DNA of 64,000 nucleotides from Mucilaginibacter gracilis (lineage in GTDB: Bacteria > Bacteroidota > Bacteroidia > Sphingobacteriales > Sphingobacteriaceae). The position numbers were made by a program, and so were the translations under genes. Shown here one piece after another: positions 16,460 to 24,793 of this stretch (positions are counted from its first letter, which is position 1; every line of letters starts with the position of its first letter). The DNA is taken from assembly GCF_003633615.1 (NCBI RefSeq), contig NZ_RBKU01000001.1:2108001-2172000 (forward strand), written 5' to 3'. The notes beneath the pieces were generated by a model. That model had not been told where the DNA came from and searched no databases. It was given only the letters and a program-made list of their open reading frames with translations.

Positions 16460-17242
16460 ATGAACATACTCGATAAAATAGTTATCAATAAAAAAAAGGA
16501 AGTAGCCGTAGCTAAGGCTAATGTATCAGTTGCACAATTAGAGCAATCGCCGGCGTTCAATCGTGAAACGTATTCCTTTCGGGATTTTTTACTGGCGCCC
16601 AATCGTACCGGCATTATAGCCGAATTTAAACGCCGCTCGCCATCAAAGGGCATAATTAACGATAAGGTATCGGTTGAAGATGTAACTACGGGTTATGCCT
16701 CCGCAGGAGCATCGGCATTGTCCGTTTTAACCGATACCGATTTTTTTATGGGTGAGCAGATAGATTTGCTAAACGCGCGTGCTGTAAACAAGATACCCAT
16801 CCTCCGTAAAGATTTTATGATAGATGAGTACCAGCTTATAGAGGCCAAAGCCTGGGGAGCAGATATTATATTGCTGATAGCGGCCATACTGACACCTGCG
16901 GAAATTAAATCGATGTCGGCCCTGGCAAAAAGTTTGGGTTTGAATGTGCTGCTGGAGGTTCATAATTTAGAAGAGTTGCAACGCAGCATCACGCCTAACC
17001 TAACAGCCATTGGCGTAAACAACCGTAACCTGGCCGATTTTACCGTTTCGGTAGAAACATCATTTCAATTATTTGAGCATATACCTGCCGAGTTCCTCAA
17101 AATATCCGAAAGCGCCATCAGCAATACCGATACCATTAAGCAGCTAAAAGCAGCAGGCTTTAACGGCTTTTTAATTGGCGAAAATTTTATGAAGGAGGCT
17201 GACCCGGGAGCGGCGATGAAGGAATTTGTGAAGGGGTTGTAA
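16460..17242 (+). CDS. trpC: Indole-3-glycerol phosphate synthase
   Basis: 260-residue TIM-barrel enzyme that closes the indole ring from CdRP. Conserved blocks are IIAEFKRRSPSKG near residues 52-64, PILRKDFMIDEYQL near 110, LLEVHNLEELQ near 165, GVNNRNLADF near 185 and ISESAI near 215. The ATG at 16460 is preferred to a TTG nine bases upstream. It is the last trp gene here: trpD, which usually sits between trpG and trpC, and trpF, trpB and trpA are not in this window. Confidence 0.96.
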   Translation: MNILDKIVINKKKEVAVAKANVSVAQLEQSPAFNRETYSFRDFLLAPNRTGIIAEFKRRSPSKGIINDKVSVEDVTTGYASAGASALSVLTDTDFFMGEQIDLLNARAVNKIPILRKDFMIDEYQLIEAKAWGADIILLIAAILTPAEIKSMSALAKSLGLNVLLEVHNLEELQRSITPNLTAIGVNNRNLADFTVSVETSFQLFEHIPAEFLKISESAISNTDTIKQLKAAGFNGFLIGENFMKEADPGAAMKEFVKGL

Positions 17243-17362
17243 TTTATTTCTGAATTTAGAAATATTAAATTTTTGTGATACTTTACGAAAAGTTTAAATA
17301 TTATTGGCATTAAGTTTAAATTGTATAAATATATTTGAGTTAACTTAAACTTTATAATTAGA

Positions 17363-17863
17363 ATGAAACTATTCTTAACCAAAACATTATCTGCCCTTTT
17401 ACTTTTTGTTGTTTTATTAAACTCTGGTTGTGCTACCATTTTTGGCCACAGCAAGTACGCGGTAACTATAAACAGTAACCCACCCGCTTCTACCATTACC
17501 ATTACAGACAGGAAAGGTGTTGAAGTTTTTAAAGGCGTAACACCTGCCACCGTTACTTTACGCTCAAGTGCCGGATACTTTTCGAGAGGAATATATCAGG
17601 TTAAATTTCACCTAACCGGTTACGAAGATAGAACTGTTTCAATAGAAGGAAGTTTAAATGGGTGGTACATTGGTAACATATTAATTGGTGGCGTAATAGG
17701 TATGCTAATTATTGACCCGGCAAGTGGTGCTATGTATAAAATAGAAGATAAAGAAATCAATCAAACATTGCAATCAAGTACTCATGCGCAGGCTTCGTTA
17801 GATATATTAGATATCAAATCGTTATCAGCCGAAACACAAAAAAAATTAGTTAAGATCAACTAA
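17363..17863 (+). CDS. PEGA-like lipoprotein
   Basis: 166 residues with a lipoprotein signal (LLFVVLLNSGC, lipidated Cys23) followed by ATIFGHSKYAVTINSNPPAS, the pattern of Bacteroidota envelope lipoproteins with a PEGA-like beta domain. A hydrophobic stretch (GNILIGGVIGMLIID) lies near residues 103-118. The function is unknown; surface or periplasmic anchoring is inferred. It is a single gene with its own terminator, and the 120 bp upstream of it show no recognisable motif. Confidence 0.75.
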   Translation: MKLFLTKTLSALLLFVVLLNSGCATIFGHSKYAVTINSNPPASTITITDRKGVEVFKGVTPATVTLRSSAGYFSRGIYQVKFHLTGYEDRTVSIEGSLNGWYIGNILIGGVIGMLIIDPASGAMYKIEDKEINQTLQSSTHAQASLDILDIKSLSAETQKKLVKIN

Positions 17864-17883
17864 CCGTTTCAAGTGTTGATAAG

Positions 17884-17915
17884 AAGGCTATTTGATTTGT
17901 CAAGTAGCCTTTTTT
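17884..17915 (+). terminator. Terminator after the PEGA-like lipoprotein gene
   Basis: The stem AAGGCTATTTGA / TCAAGTAGCCTT (one G:U) with a 4-nt loop is followed by a T run. The minus-strand pseudogene begins just beyond. Confidence 0.75.
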
Positions 17916-17923
17916 GTTTTCAT

Positions 17924-18207
17924 TTAGTTCTTCTTCTTCAAATAAATCGTTTTCAAAACCATCGTACTTTTACCTACTTTACATTCTATCGAGTCGGGGC
18001 TTTTGGTAAGGCGGATGTTTTTTATCACGTTCCCATCTTTAAGGGCACAGGCTGGTCCTTTACATCCAGTGTTTTGGTTAACAATACCGAATCGCCATCG
18101 GCCAATAGGCTTCCGTCTTCAGCATCCATAAGCTTAAATTTTTGCGGGTAACGGTACTTAATTATCCCACACTTAAAACAAATACATACCAATACGCTGT
18201 TAATCAA
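17924..18207 (-). pseudogene. Frameshifted small lipoprotein-like gene
   Basis: Read on the minus strand, one frame gives KYRYPQKFKLMDAEDGSLL and LADGDSVLLTKTLDVK and then stops early. Moving back one base near 18045-18055 lets the reading continue as GPACALKDGNVIKNIRLTK and SIECKVGKSTMVLKTIYLKK to a TAA at 17924. Both halves have coding-like composition. No ATG is in frame at the 5' end; only a TTG at 18207 is, close to the hflX promoter. It is either a decaying gene or carries a sequencing error. The family is not recognised. Confidence 0.5.
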
Positions 18208-18213
18208 ATTGCG

Positions 18214-18221
18214 TACTTTTG
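18214..18221 (+). promoter_or_regulatory. -7 promoter box of hflX
   Basis: TACTTTTG matches TAnnTTTG and lies 20 nt before the hflX ATG at 18242. It overlaps the 5' end of the minus-strand pseudogene, which may have lost its own start as a result. Confidence 0.5.
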
Positions 18222-18241
18222 TAAACTGAATATATTTTTTA

Positions 18242-19426
18242 ATGAAGCCAAAATTTTATGATACTGCTGTGAAGCAGGAGAAGGCAGTTCTGATAGGTGT
18301 TATAACACCCGATGCAAGTGCCGAACAAGCTAAAGAATACCTTGACGAATTGCAGTTTTTAGTACAAACAGCAGGTGGCGTAACTGTGGGTACCTTTACC
18401 CAAAAAATGTTAAGGCCCGAGCGTTCAACCTTTGTAGGTACGGGTAAGCTGGAAGAGATTAAAGCGTTTATTGATGCCGAAGAAATAGATATTGCCGTTT
18501 TTGACGATGGGCTTTCGCCTTCGCAACTGCGTAATATTGAAAATGAGTTACAGATTAAAATACTCGATCGTAATAACCTGATATTGGATATTTTTGCCGC
18601 CCGCGCGCAAACATCGCAGGCGCGTACCCAGGTTGAACTGGCGCAACTACAATACCTGTTGCCGCGCCTAACCCGCTTGTGGACCCACTTAGAGCGCCAA
18701 AAAGGCGGTATTGGTATGCGCGGACCGGGTGAGTCGCAAATTGAGACAGACAGGCGTATCATCCTGAACAAAATATCGCTGTTAAAAGACCGCTTGAAAC
18801 TGATTGACAGGCAAAATGAAACACAGCGCAAAAACCGGGGGCAATTAATTCGTGTGGCATTGGTGGGTTATACCAACGTTGGTAAATCAACCATCATGAA
18901 CATGATCTCAAAATCGGAAGTGTTTGCCGAGAACAAGCTATTTGCCACGCTGGATACTACGGTGCGTAAAGTGGTTATTGATAACCTCCCTTTTTTACTG
19001 TCAGACACGGTTGGTTTTATCCGTAAGTTACCGCATAGTTTGGTCGAATGCTTTAAATCAACCTTAGACGAGGTTCGCGAAGCCGATATTTTGCTGCACG
19101 TGGTTGATGTTTCGCACCCCAATTTTGAAGATCAGATTAAAACCGTTAACGAAACCCTTAAAGAGATTGGGGCTATAGATAAGCCCGTTATTACGGTATT
19201 TAACAAAATTGATGCCTATAAACCAATCCCGGTAACGCCATCAGAGCCTGAGCTGAAACTAACGCTCAACGATTTTAAACAAAGCTGGATGGCAAAAAAT
19301 AACAGTCCGGCTATATTTATTTCGGCCTTAAACAAGGAGAACATTGAAGAGTTTAGGAGCATGGTATATGAGCATGCAAAAGCAGCACATACCGAACGTT
19401 ACCCCTACGACAATCTTTTATATTAA
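18242..19426 (+). CDS. hflX: Ribosome-associated GTPase HflX
   Basis: 394-residue GTPase that binds the 50S subunit and rescues or splits stalled ribosomes. It has an N-terminal HflX domain (about 15-120, with RSTFVGTGKLEEI), a linker with GGIGMRGPGESQIETDRR near 155-172, and a G domain with G1 GYTNVGKST at 209-217, G3 DTVGFIRKLP near 253 and G4 NKID near 326. The length is usual for Bacteroidota. It stands alone between a pseudogene and an alginate-lyase-like gene. Confidence 0.96.
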   Translation: MKPKFYDTAVKQEKAVLIGVITPDASAEQAKEYLDELQFLVQTAGGVTVGTFTQKMLRPERSTFVGTGKLEEIKAFIDAEEIDIAVFDDGLSPSQLRNIENELQIKILDRNNLILDIFAARAQTSQARTQVELAQLQYLLPRLTRLWTHLERQKGGIGMRGPGESQIETDRRIILNKISLLKDRLKLIDRQNETQRKNRGQLIRVALVGYTNVGKSTIMNMISKSEVFAENKLFATLDTTVRKVVIDNLPFLLSDTVGFIRKLPHSLVECFKSTLDEVREADILLHVVDVSHPNFEDQIKTVNETLKEIGAIDKPVITVFNKIDAYKPIPVTPSEPELKLTLNDFKQSWMAKNNSPAIFISALNKENIEEFRSMVYEHAKAAHTERYPYDNLLY

Positions 19427-19484
19427 CGGGCGTTAAACCATTGGTGTTATTTGCTGTCGAAGTAACACCTAAATCTAAAGCCCA

Positions 19485-20570
19485 ATGATGAAAAAATTAT
19501 TGCTCGTTACGTTACTATTGCTTCCTGTGCTTGTAAACGCGCAATACGTGGGCTTAAACGATAAAGAAGTACAAAGCCTGAAAGACTTGATAGGTAATGA
19601 TGCAAGCGTTAAACAACTTTACAACCAATACCAAACACTTGCCGATGTTGCCGTAAACGTTAACCCTAACCCTATTGATACCATTCGTTCCGAAGGCTTA
19701 TTAAAGGGCAATCCAAAAAAAACAGCTACTGCTTATGCCATGCGCGATATGGGTAAAATGTATGCCCTTGCCATTGTTTACCGCGTTAGCGGCGAAAAAA
19801 ACTATTTAACAAACCTTGGGGCCTACTTAACGGCTTGGGCCAAAGTTAACACCGGTCGGGGCGACCCTATTGATGATACCGGGTTAGACCAGGCCATTGA
19901 AGCCTACGACCTGGTTAAGGCTAAACTAAAACCAAACGATAACGACCTTATTGTAAAGTGGTTTAAGCAAACCGCCGATGCCGAAATTGAAGGCCATAAA
20001 AAAGGCATGAACAAAGAAACTAGTTATAACAACTGGAACTCGCACAGGCTTAAAATTGTTGCAATGATTGCTTACGCGATAAACAACAACGAGTATAAAA
20101 AATATGTTGACGAAGACCTTAAACGCCAGTTAGAAAAAAACCTGATGCCCGATGGTTCTAGTGTTGATTTTAAACTGCGCGATGCCCTGCATTACCACGT
20201 TTACGATTTGGAGCCTTTGCTTAAACTGGCCATTATACTAAAACGCGCAACCGGGGTTGACGAATACGCGGCTGCCACGGCAAGCGGAGCATCGATTAAA
20301 AAATCGGTAGAGTGGGTGGTGCCTTACATAACCGGGCAAAAAACACACGGCGAATTTGTAAATTCGACAGTTAAGTTTGACCAGGCCCGCGCCCAAAATG
20401 GCGAAGCCGAATACAAGCCCGGCACTTTATGGGATGCTAAAAATGGCTATAAAACACTGGCACTGGCAGCGTATTTTGATCCGCAATATAGCAACACCTT
20501 AAAAACGGTTAAGGCAACCACCAATGATTATAGCGATTGGCAACTGGTGTTAAATAAGGTTACGCAGTAA
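19485..20570 (+). CDS. Secreted alginate lyase-family protein (PL5-like alpha/alpha barrel)
   Basis: 361 residues with a signal peptide (MMKKLLLVTLLLLPVLVNA). The alpha-helical domain resembles the alginate_lyase family (PF05426): NNWNSHR at residues 182-188 resembles the catalytic Asn/Arg block, and RDALHYHVYDLEPL near 232-245 supplies the His/Tyr pair expected of such lyases. Family enzymes cleave uronate polysaccharides by beta-elimination in the periplasm. It has no polysaccharide-utilisation neighbours, so the actual substrate is uncertain. Confidence 0.85.
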   Translation: MMKKLLLVTLLLLPVLVNAQYVGLNDKEVQSLKDLIGNDASVKQLYNQYQTLADVAVNVNPNPIDTIRSEGLLKGNPKKTATAYAMRDMGKMYALAIVYRVSGEKNYLTNLGAYLTAWAKVNTGRGDPIDDTGLDQAIEAYDLVKAKLKPNDNDLIVKWFKQTADAEIEGHKKGMNKETSYNNWNSHRLKIVAMIAYAINNNEYKKYVDEDLKRQLEKNLMPDGSSVDFKLRDALHYHVYDLEPLLKLAIILKRATGVDEYAAATASGASIKKSVEWVVPYITGQKTHGEFVNSTVKFDQARAQNGEAEYKPGTLWDAKNGYKTLALAAYFDPQYSNTLKTVKATTNDYSDWQLVLNKVTQ

Positions 20571-20598
20571 CTTACAACAAATTATCACTTTGAGTAAT

Positions 20599-20633
20599 CC
20601 AGGGGTTTAGTAGTTCTAAGCCCCTGGTCTTTT
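20599..20633 (+). terminator. Terminator after the alginate lyase-like gene
   Basis: The stem CCAGGGGTTTA / TAAGCCCCTGG with one G:U and a 7-nt loop is followed by TCTTTT. Confidence 0.75.
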
Positions 20634-20770
20634 AATGGGTTTAGGTGTAGATTACTGAGATAGGATTATAGGAGAGGATGGTGAAAATGCCAATATGTTT
20701 ATAATTTTCAATTCAGAATTTGGGCTTTAAGCCTTACCTTTACCAATTAATAGCATTTTTTATTTAATTG

Positions 20771-23476
20771 ATGAGCGAAGAAAAAAGTCCGGATAGCGAA
20801 AAATTACATAACATAACCTCACTGGATGGCCTGTACGAAAACTGGTTTTTAGACTACGCATCATACGTAATTCTGGACCGCGCAGTTCCGCATATTTACG
20901 ATGGGTTAAAGCCCGTACAGCGCCGTATACTTCACTCGCTGAAAGAGATGGACGACGGGCGCTTTAACAAGGCTGCCAATGTGATAGGTAACACCATGAA
21001 ATATCACCCGCACGGGGATGCTTCTATTGGTGATGCAATGGTGCAGATAGGACAAAAAAACCTGATGATTGATTGCCAGGGTAACTGGGGCGACCCGGTA
21101 ACCGGCGATTCGGCAGCGGCACCGCGTTATATTGAGGCACGCTTATCCAAATTTGCTAACGAGGTTGCTTTTAATGCCGATACCACCATATGGCAATCAA
21201 GCTATGATGGGCGTAACCGCGAGCCTATCACACTACCCATTAAGTTCCCGCTGCTGCTTGCGCAGGGAGCCGAAGGTATTGCAGTTGGTTTAGCAACCAA
21301 GATATTACCGCATAACTTTATCGAGCTGCTGGATGCATCAATAGCTGTATTAAACGGTGTGCGCCCTAATTTAATGCCCGATTTCCCTACAGGTGGCCTT
21401 GCCGATGCGTCTAACTACAACGAGGGGCAACGTGGTGGCAAAGTAAGGGTAAGGGCACGTATAGCCGAGCGCGATAAAAAAACACTGGTAATTACCGAAG
21501 TGCCTTTTAGCACCACAACCGGCAGCCTGATGGAAAGCGTGGTGGCGGCTAACGATAAAGGTAAAATCAAGATCAAAAGCATAGTTGACCATACCTCTAA
21601 AAATGTAGAGATATTGATTAACCTGGCACCCGGCATATCGCCCGATGTAACTATTGATGCCTTGTATGCCTTTACAGATTGCGAAATATCAGTATCCCCC
21701 AATACCTGTATCATCCATGATGATAAGCCGCGCTTTATGAGCGTGAACGATATGCTTACCGAAAGCACGCATCACACCAAAGGTTTATTAAAACAAGAGT
21801 TAGAGATACGTTTAAATGAGCTGAAAGAAAAGATATTTTTTAGCACCCTGCTCAAAATTTTTATACAACAAGGCATGTATAAAAACCCGGCCTACGAAAC
21901 GTCGGCCAATTTTGAGGGTGTTGTTGAGGTATTGAATAAGTTATTTGAGCCTTTTTTTGCTCAATTTTACCGTGTTATTGTAGCCGAAGATTACAAAAAG
22001 CTTATTGATAAACCAATGAGCAGCATTACACGCTTTGACGTTAAAAAGGCCGATGAGCAGATGAAGACCCTCGAAAATGAAATTAAAGAGGTAACCCATC
22101 ATTTAAAGCACCTTAATGATTATGCCATTGCCTGGTTTCAAAAACTGAAAGATAAATACAGCAAGGGCCGCGAGCGTAAAACCGAGTTGCGTACGTTTGA
22201 TAGGGTTGAAGCATCGCAGGTGGCGTTGGCTAACGCCAAACTATACGTTAACCGTAACGATGGCTTTATAGGCACGAGCCTTAAAAAGGATGAGTCGGTA
22301 CAGTTCGTGTGCGATTGCTCGGATCTGGACGAGATCATCGTTTTTCGCGAAGACGGCAAATGTTTGGTAACCAAGGTGCAGGATAAAACTTTTGTTGGAA
22401 AAGATATTATACACGTAGCGGTATTTAAAAAGAACGACGAGCGCACCGTTTATAACCTCATCTACAAAGACGGTGCTACCGGTACATCGTATGTTAAACG
22501 TTTTTCGGTTTTGGGCGTTACGCGCGATAAGGAATACGATTTAACCAAAGGCGGCAAAGGTTCGCGCATATTATACTTTAGCGCCAACCCTAACGGCGAA
22601 GCCGAGATAGTTAATATACAGCTTAAACCGCACTCTAAATTAAAGAAACTACAATTTGACCAGGACTTTGCCGAATTAGCCATAAAAGGCCGTTCGTCTA
22701 TGGGTAATATTATTACTAAGTATCCGGTTAAAAAAATCACATTGAAATCAAAGGGTATCTCAACCTTATCGGGGCGTAAAATATGGTATGACGATATTTT
22801 GAAACGCCTTAATGTTGATGGTCGCGGCAAATATTTGGGCGAGTTTGATGGCGACGATAAAATATTGACTGTTTTAAATACAGGTGTTTACGAGCTTACC
22901 AGCTTTGAGCTAAGCAATCACTTTGATGATAAGATGATTTTGATTGAAAAGTATAATCCCGAAAAGGTTTATACGGTTATTCATTACGAAGGGAAATCAA
23001 AAAACTACTACGTAAAACGCTTTTTGTTTGAGCATGTGGCCATTGGCAAGCAAACCAGTGTAATAAGCGACGAGAACGGATCAAAACTTTATCTCATATC
23101 GGCAGCGGCGCAACCCATTGTTAAGGTTGATTTGCTTAAAGGTAAAACCCTGATACCCGAAACCATAGAAATAAACCTGGCCGATGCTATTGATGTAAAG
23201 GGAATGAAGGCGCAGGGCAACCGCCTATCACCGCATGATGTTAAAACGATTGAACTGATTGCCGAGCACGACGATGAAGAAGACGTGCCCGACCCCGTAG
23301 CCGAAACTCCGCTTAGCGAAGTAGTAGCCGCCGAAAAGGCCGATGACGAAGCCGAAAAGGAAATTACCGGCGATGATAGCGGGCGTGAAAGCAAGCCTGC
23401 AAAAAAGATAGATTTGGAAATAACTAATCCGGATGATTTGGATATTGACGATACCGGCCAAATTGGTTTATTTTGA
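20771..23476 (+). CDS. parC: DNA topoisomerase IV / gyrase-type subunit A
   Basis: 901-residue type IIA topoisomerase A subunit. It starts LYENWFLDYASYVILDRAVP. The DNA-cleaving tyrosine is Tyr120 in SAAAPRYIEARLSKF, preceded by the KYHPHGDASIGDAMV quinolone region. A breakage-reunion core (to about 460), a coiled coil and C-terminal beta-propeller blades follow, and the tail (from about 825) is very acidic (AEHDDEEDVPDP). The ATG at 20771 is used; a TTG one codon earlier is possible. No parE partner adjoins it. Lack of a strong GyrA box and the Bacteroidota family pattern favour ParC; assignment versus GyrA is an inference. Confidence 0.9.
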   Translation: MSEEKSPDSEKLHNITSLDGLYENWFLDYASYVILDRAVPHIYDGLKPVQRRILHSLKEMDDGRFNKAANVIGNTMKYHPHGDASIGDAMVQIGQKNLMIDCQGNWGDPVTGDSAAAPRYIEARLSKFANEVAFNADTTIWQSSYDGRNREPITLPIKFPLLLAQGAEGIAVGLATKILPHNFIELLDASIAVLNGVRPNLMPDFPTGGLADASNYNEGQRGGKVRVRARIAERDKKTLVITEVPFSTTTGSLMESVVAANDKGKIKIKSIVDHTSKNVEILINLAPGISPDVTIDALYAFTDCEISVSPNTCIIHDDKPRFMSVNDMLTESTHHTKGLLKQELEIRLNELKEKIFFSTLLKIFIQQGMYKNPAYETSANFEGVVEVLNKLFEPFFAQFYRVIVAEDYKKLIDKPMSSITRFDVKKADEQMKTLENEIKEVTHHLKHLNDYAIAWFQKLKDKYSKGRERKTELRTFDRVEASQVALANAKLYVNRNDGFIGTSLKKDESVQFVCDCSDLDEIIVFREDGKCLVTKVQDKTFVGKDIIHVAVFKKNDERTVYNLIYKDGATGTSYVKRFSVLGVTRDKEYDLTKGGKGSRILYFSANPNGEAEIVNIQLKPHSKLKKLQFDQDFAELAIKGRSSMGNIITKYPVKKITLKSKGISTLSGRKIWYDDILKRLNVDGRGKYLGEFDGDDKILTVLNTGVYELTSFELSNHFDDKMILIEKYNPEKVYTVIHYEGKSKNYYVKRFLFEHVAIGKQTSVISDENGSKLYLISAAAQPIVKVDLLKGKTLIPETIEINLADAIDVKGMKAQGNRLSPHDVKTIELIAEHDDEEDVPDPVAETPLSEVVAAEKADDEAEKEITGDDSGRESKPAKKIDLEITNPDDLDIDDTGQIGLF

Positions 23477-23551
23477 TTTGTTAAAGCTTGTTACTCACAA
23501 TATTGTTACCGATAATAACACTACAATTACAATTGGCCCGCTTGTAATGCT

Positions 23552-23559
23552 TACCTTTG
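23552..23559 (+). promoter_or_regulatory. -7 promoter box of the RRM protein gene
   Basis: TACCTTTG matches the Bacteroidota -7 consensus and lies 19 nt before the ATG at 23579. A TTG sits 16 nt further upstream, slightly closer than usual for a -33 element. Confidence 0.55.
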
Positions 23560-23578
23560 TTAAAACTTTTAAATTTTA

Positions 23579-23896
23579 ATGAAGATATTTATTGCAGGAC
23601 TACCATTCCAGGTTGGGGAAGAAGAACTAACTGCCGTTTTCGGTGATTTTGGGCATGTAAAATCACTAAGGATAGTTAAAGACCGCGAAACCGGACAAAG
23701 CAAAGGCTTTGGTTTTGTTGAAATGACAAACGATGACGAGGCTAAAGAAGCTATAAGTAATATGGACGGAGCCGACTACTATGGCCGCAGAATTTCTGTA
23801 GCTGAGGCGGATGATAAACCAAGAACCGGCGGAGCCGCTGGTGGTGGCGGATTCAAACGTTCGGGAGGCCAGGGCCAAAAGAACTTTAACCGTTAA
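23579..23896 (+). CDS. Small RRM-domain RNA-binding protein
   Basis: 105 residues with one RNA recognition motif: RNP2 is IFIAGLPF (residues 3-10), RNP1 is KGFGFVEM near 42-49, and a Gly-rich tail follows (GGAAGGGGFKRSGGQGQKN). Such single-RRM proteins are common in Bacteroidota and cyanobacteria, bind single-stranded RNA in the cytoplasm and are often cold-induced; their exact targets are unknown. It has its own promoter and terminator. Confidence 0.92.
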   Translation: MKIFIAGLPFQVGEEELTAVFGDFGHVKSLRIVKDRETGQSKGFGFVEMTNDDEAKEAISNMDGADYYGRRISVAEADDKPRTGGAAGGGGFKRSGGQGQKNFNR

Positions 23897-23903
23897 AAAC
23901 AAA

Positions 23904-23936
23904 AAGCCTTTCGAAATTAAATCGGAAGGCTTTTTT
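23904..23936 (+). terminator. Terminator after the RRM protein gene
   Basis: The stem AAGCCTTTCGA / TCGGAAGGCTT (one G:U) with a 7-nt loop is followed by TTTTTT. Confidence 0.85.
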
Positions 23937-24187
23937 CATTATTGACAGCCGCAATCAGCGGTCAATATTATAAGATTTAACTCAATCCTACCTAATTGTT
24001 GCTCTTTTCCTCTTGTGCTAACTCTTGTAGTATCTGGTTTAATTCGCCATCTTTATAACACAATATTTGGTGAATGAAACTTTTTAATAATAACGAGTTG
24101 GTAACACTAATTATTGGCGCTACTCGCAATAGTGTTCGGTCTATTATTGAAACGCACTGGTAATGATAAAATATGATTTGGAATTAT
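23937..24187. other. Intergenic stretch with a possible decayed reading frame
   Basis: No full gene is seen. On the minus strand an open frame without ATG ends at about 23997 and reads HQILCYKDGELNQILQELAQ near its end, which looks coding. It may be the 3' remnant of a lost gene, possibly of an older antitoxin or helical protein, or chance. Confidence 0.25.
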
Positions 24188-24195
24188 TAAATTTG
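24188..24195 (+). promoter_or_regulatory. -7 promoter box of the toxin-antitoxin operon
   Basis: TAAATTTG matches TAnnTTTG, 16 nt before the antitoxin ATG at 24212. No -33 element is clear. Confidence 0.5.
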
Positions 24196-24211
24196 AATAA
24201 AATAGGAAATC

Positions 24212-24418
24212 ATGAAAGTGCTGTTAGACATAAAGGATAGTAAAGCTTCTTTTGTTATGGAGTTGTTGGATAGCCTGCCTTTTGTTAAGGCTCAGGAACT
24301 AACAGAATCTAAAGCATTATTAATGAAAGAAATGAAAGAGGCTGTAGAGGAAATGAAATTAATTAAAGCAGGCAAAAAGGAAGCGCGCAATGCAGACGAT
24401 TTTTTGAATGAGCTATAA
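24212..24418 (+). CDS. Antitoxin of a type II toxin-antitoxin pair
   Basis: 68 residues, helical and acidic/lysine-rich, starting MKVLLDIKDSKASFVMELLD and ending NADDFLNEL. The first part resembles the short N-terminal segment of many Bacteroidota antitoxins paired with RelE/ParE toxins. The C-terminal helix should wrap the toxin. It overlaps the toxin gene by 11 bp, so the two are translationally coupled. No DNA-binding domain is recognised. Confidence 0.75.
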   Translation: MKVLLDIKDSKASFVMELLDSLPFVKAQELTESKALLMKEMKEAVEEMKLIKAGKKEARNADDFLNEL

Positions 24419-24731
24419 TGTTAAAACTATTGCCGTTTTTGAAAGGCAAGCGAGGCGGCTTCTAAAGAAATACATTTCGCTTAAGAAGGAGCTAAATACT
24501 TTAATTCAAGATTTAAAGGAAAACCCCGAGCAGGGCAACTATATCGGTAGCGGGTGCTACAAAATTAGGTTGGCTATCGCATCTAAGCAAAAGGGCAAAT
24601 CAGGCGGCGCAAGGGTTATTACTCATATTGTAGTTAACGACCAATCAGTTTACCTGATCTCAATTTATGATAAATCCGAAAAGGAGAATCTGACAGATAA
24701 AGAACTTCAGGAGTTATTAAAAGGACTTTAA
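24408..24731 (+). CDS. RelE/ParE-family toxin
   Basis: 107 residues with the RelE/ParE fold pattern: MSYNVKTIAVFERQARRLLK (strand and basic helix), KELNTLIQDLKENPEQGNYI (helical hairpin), KIRLAIASKQKGKSGGARVI (basic strand) and VYLISIYDKSEKENLTDKEL at the end. Relatives with the KSGGARVI block are ribosome-dependent mRNA interferases of the RelE/HigB type. The target here is inferred. It overlaps the antitoxin gene and is followed by a bidirectional terminator. Confidence 0.85.
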   Translation: MSYNVKTIAVFERQARRLLKKYISLKKELNTLIQDLKENPEQGNYIGSGCYKIRLAIASKQKGKSGGARVITHIVVNDQSVYLISIYDKSEKENLTDKELQELLKGL

Positions 24732-24743
24732 CTTCTAACTAAA

Positions 24744-24771
24744 AAAGGCCATTCCTTCCGGAACAGCCTTT
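24744..24771. terminator. Bidirectional terminator between the toxin gene and htpG
   Basis: AAAGGCCATTCC / GGAACAGCCTTT with two central mismatches and a TTCC loop is flanked by an A run and a T run, so it can serve both convergent transcripts. Confidence 0.7.
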
Positions 24772-24793
24772 CTCAAACTAAAATCTGAAACTT

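Noticed and set aside
18256..18831. 191-codon minus-strand open frame opposite hflX
   Set aside because: Antisense to clear HflX coding sequence; Ser/Cys-rich low-quality translation with no motif.
19433..19472. GGTGTTA / TAACACC hairpin after hflX as a terminator or riboswitch
   Set aside because: Only a 7-bp stem with a long loop and no T run.
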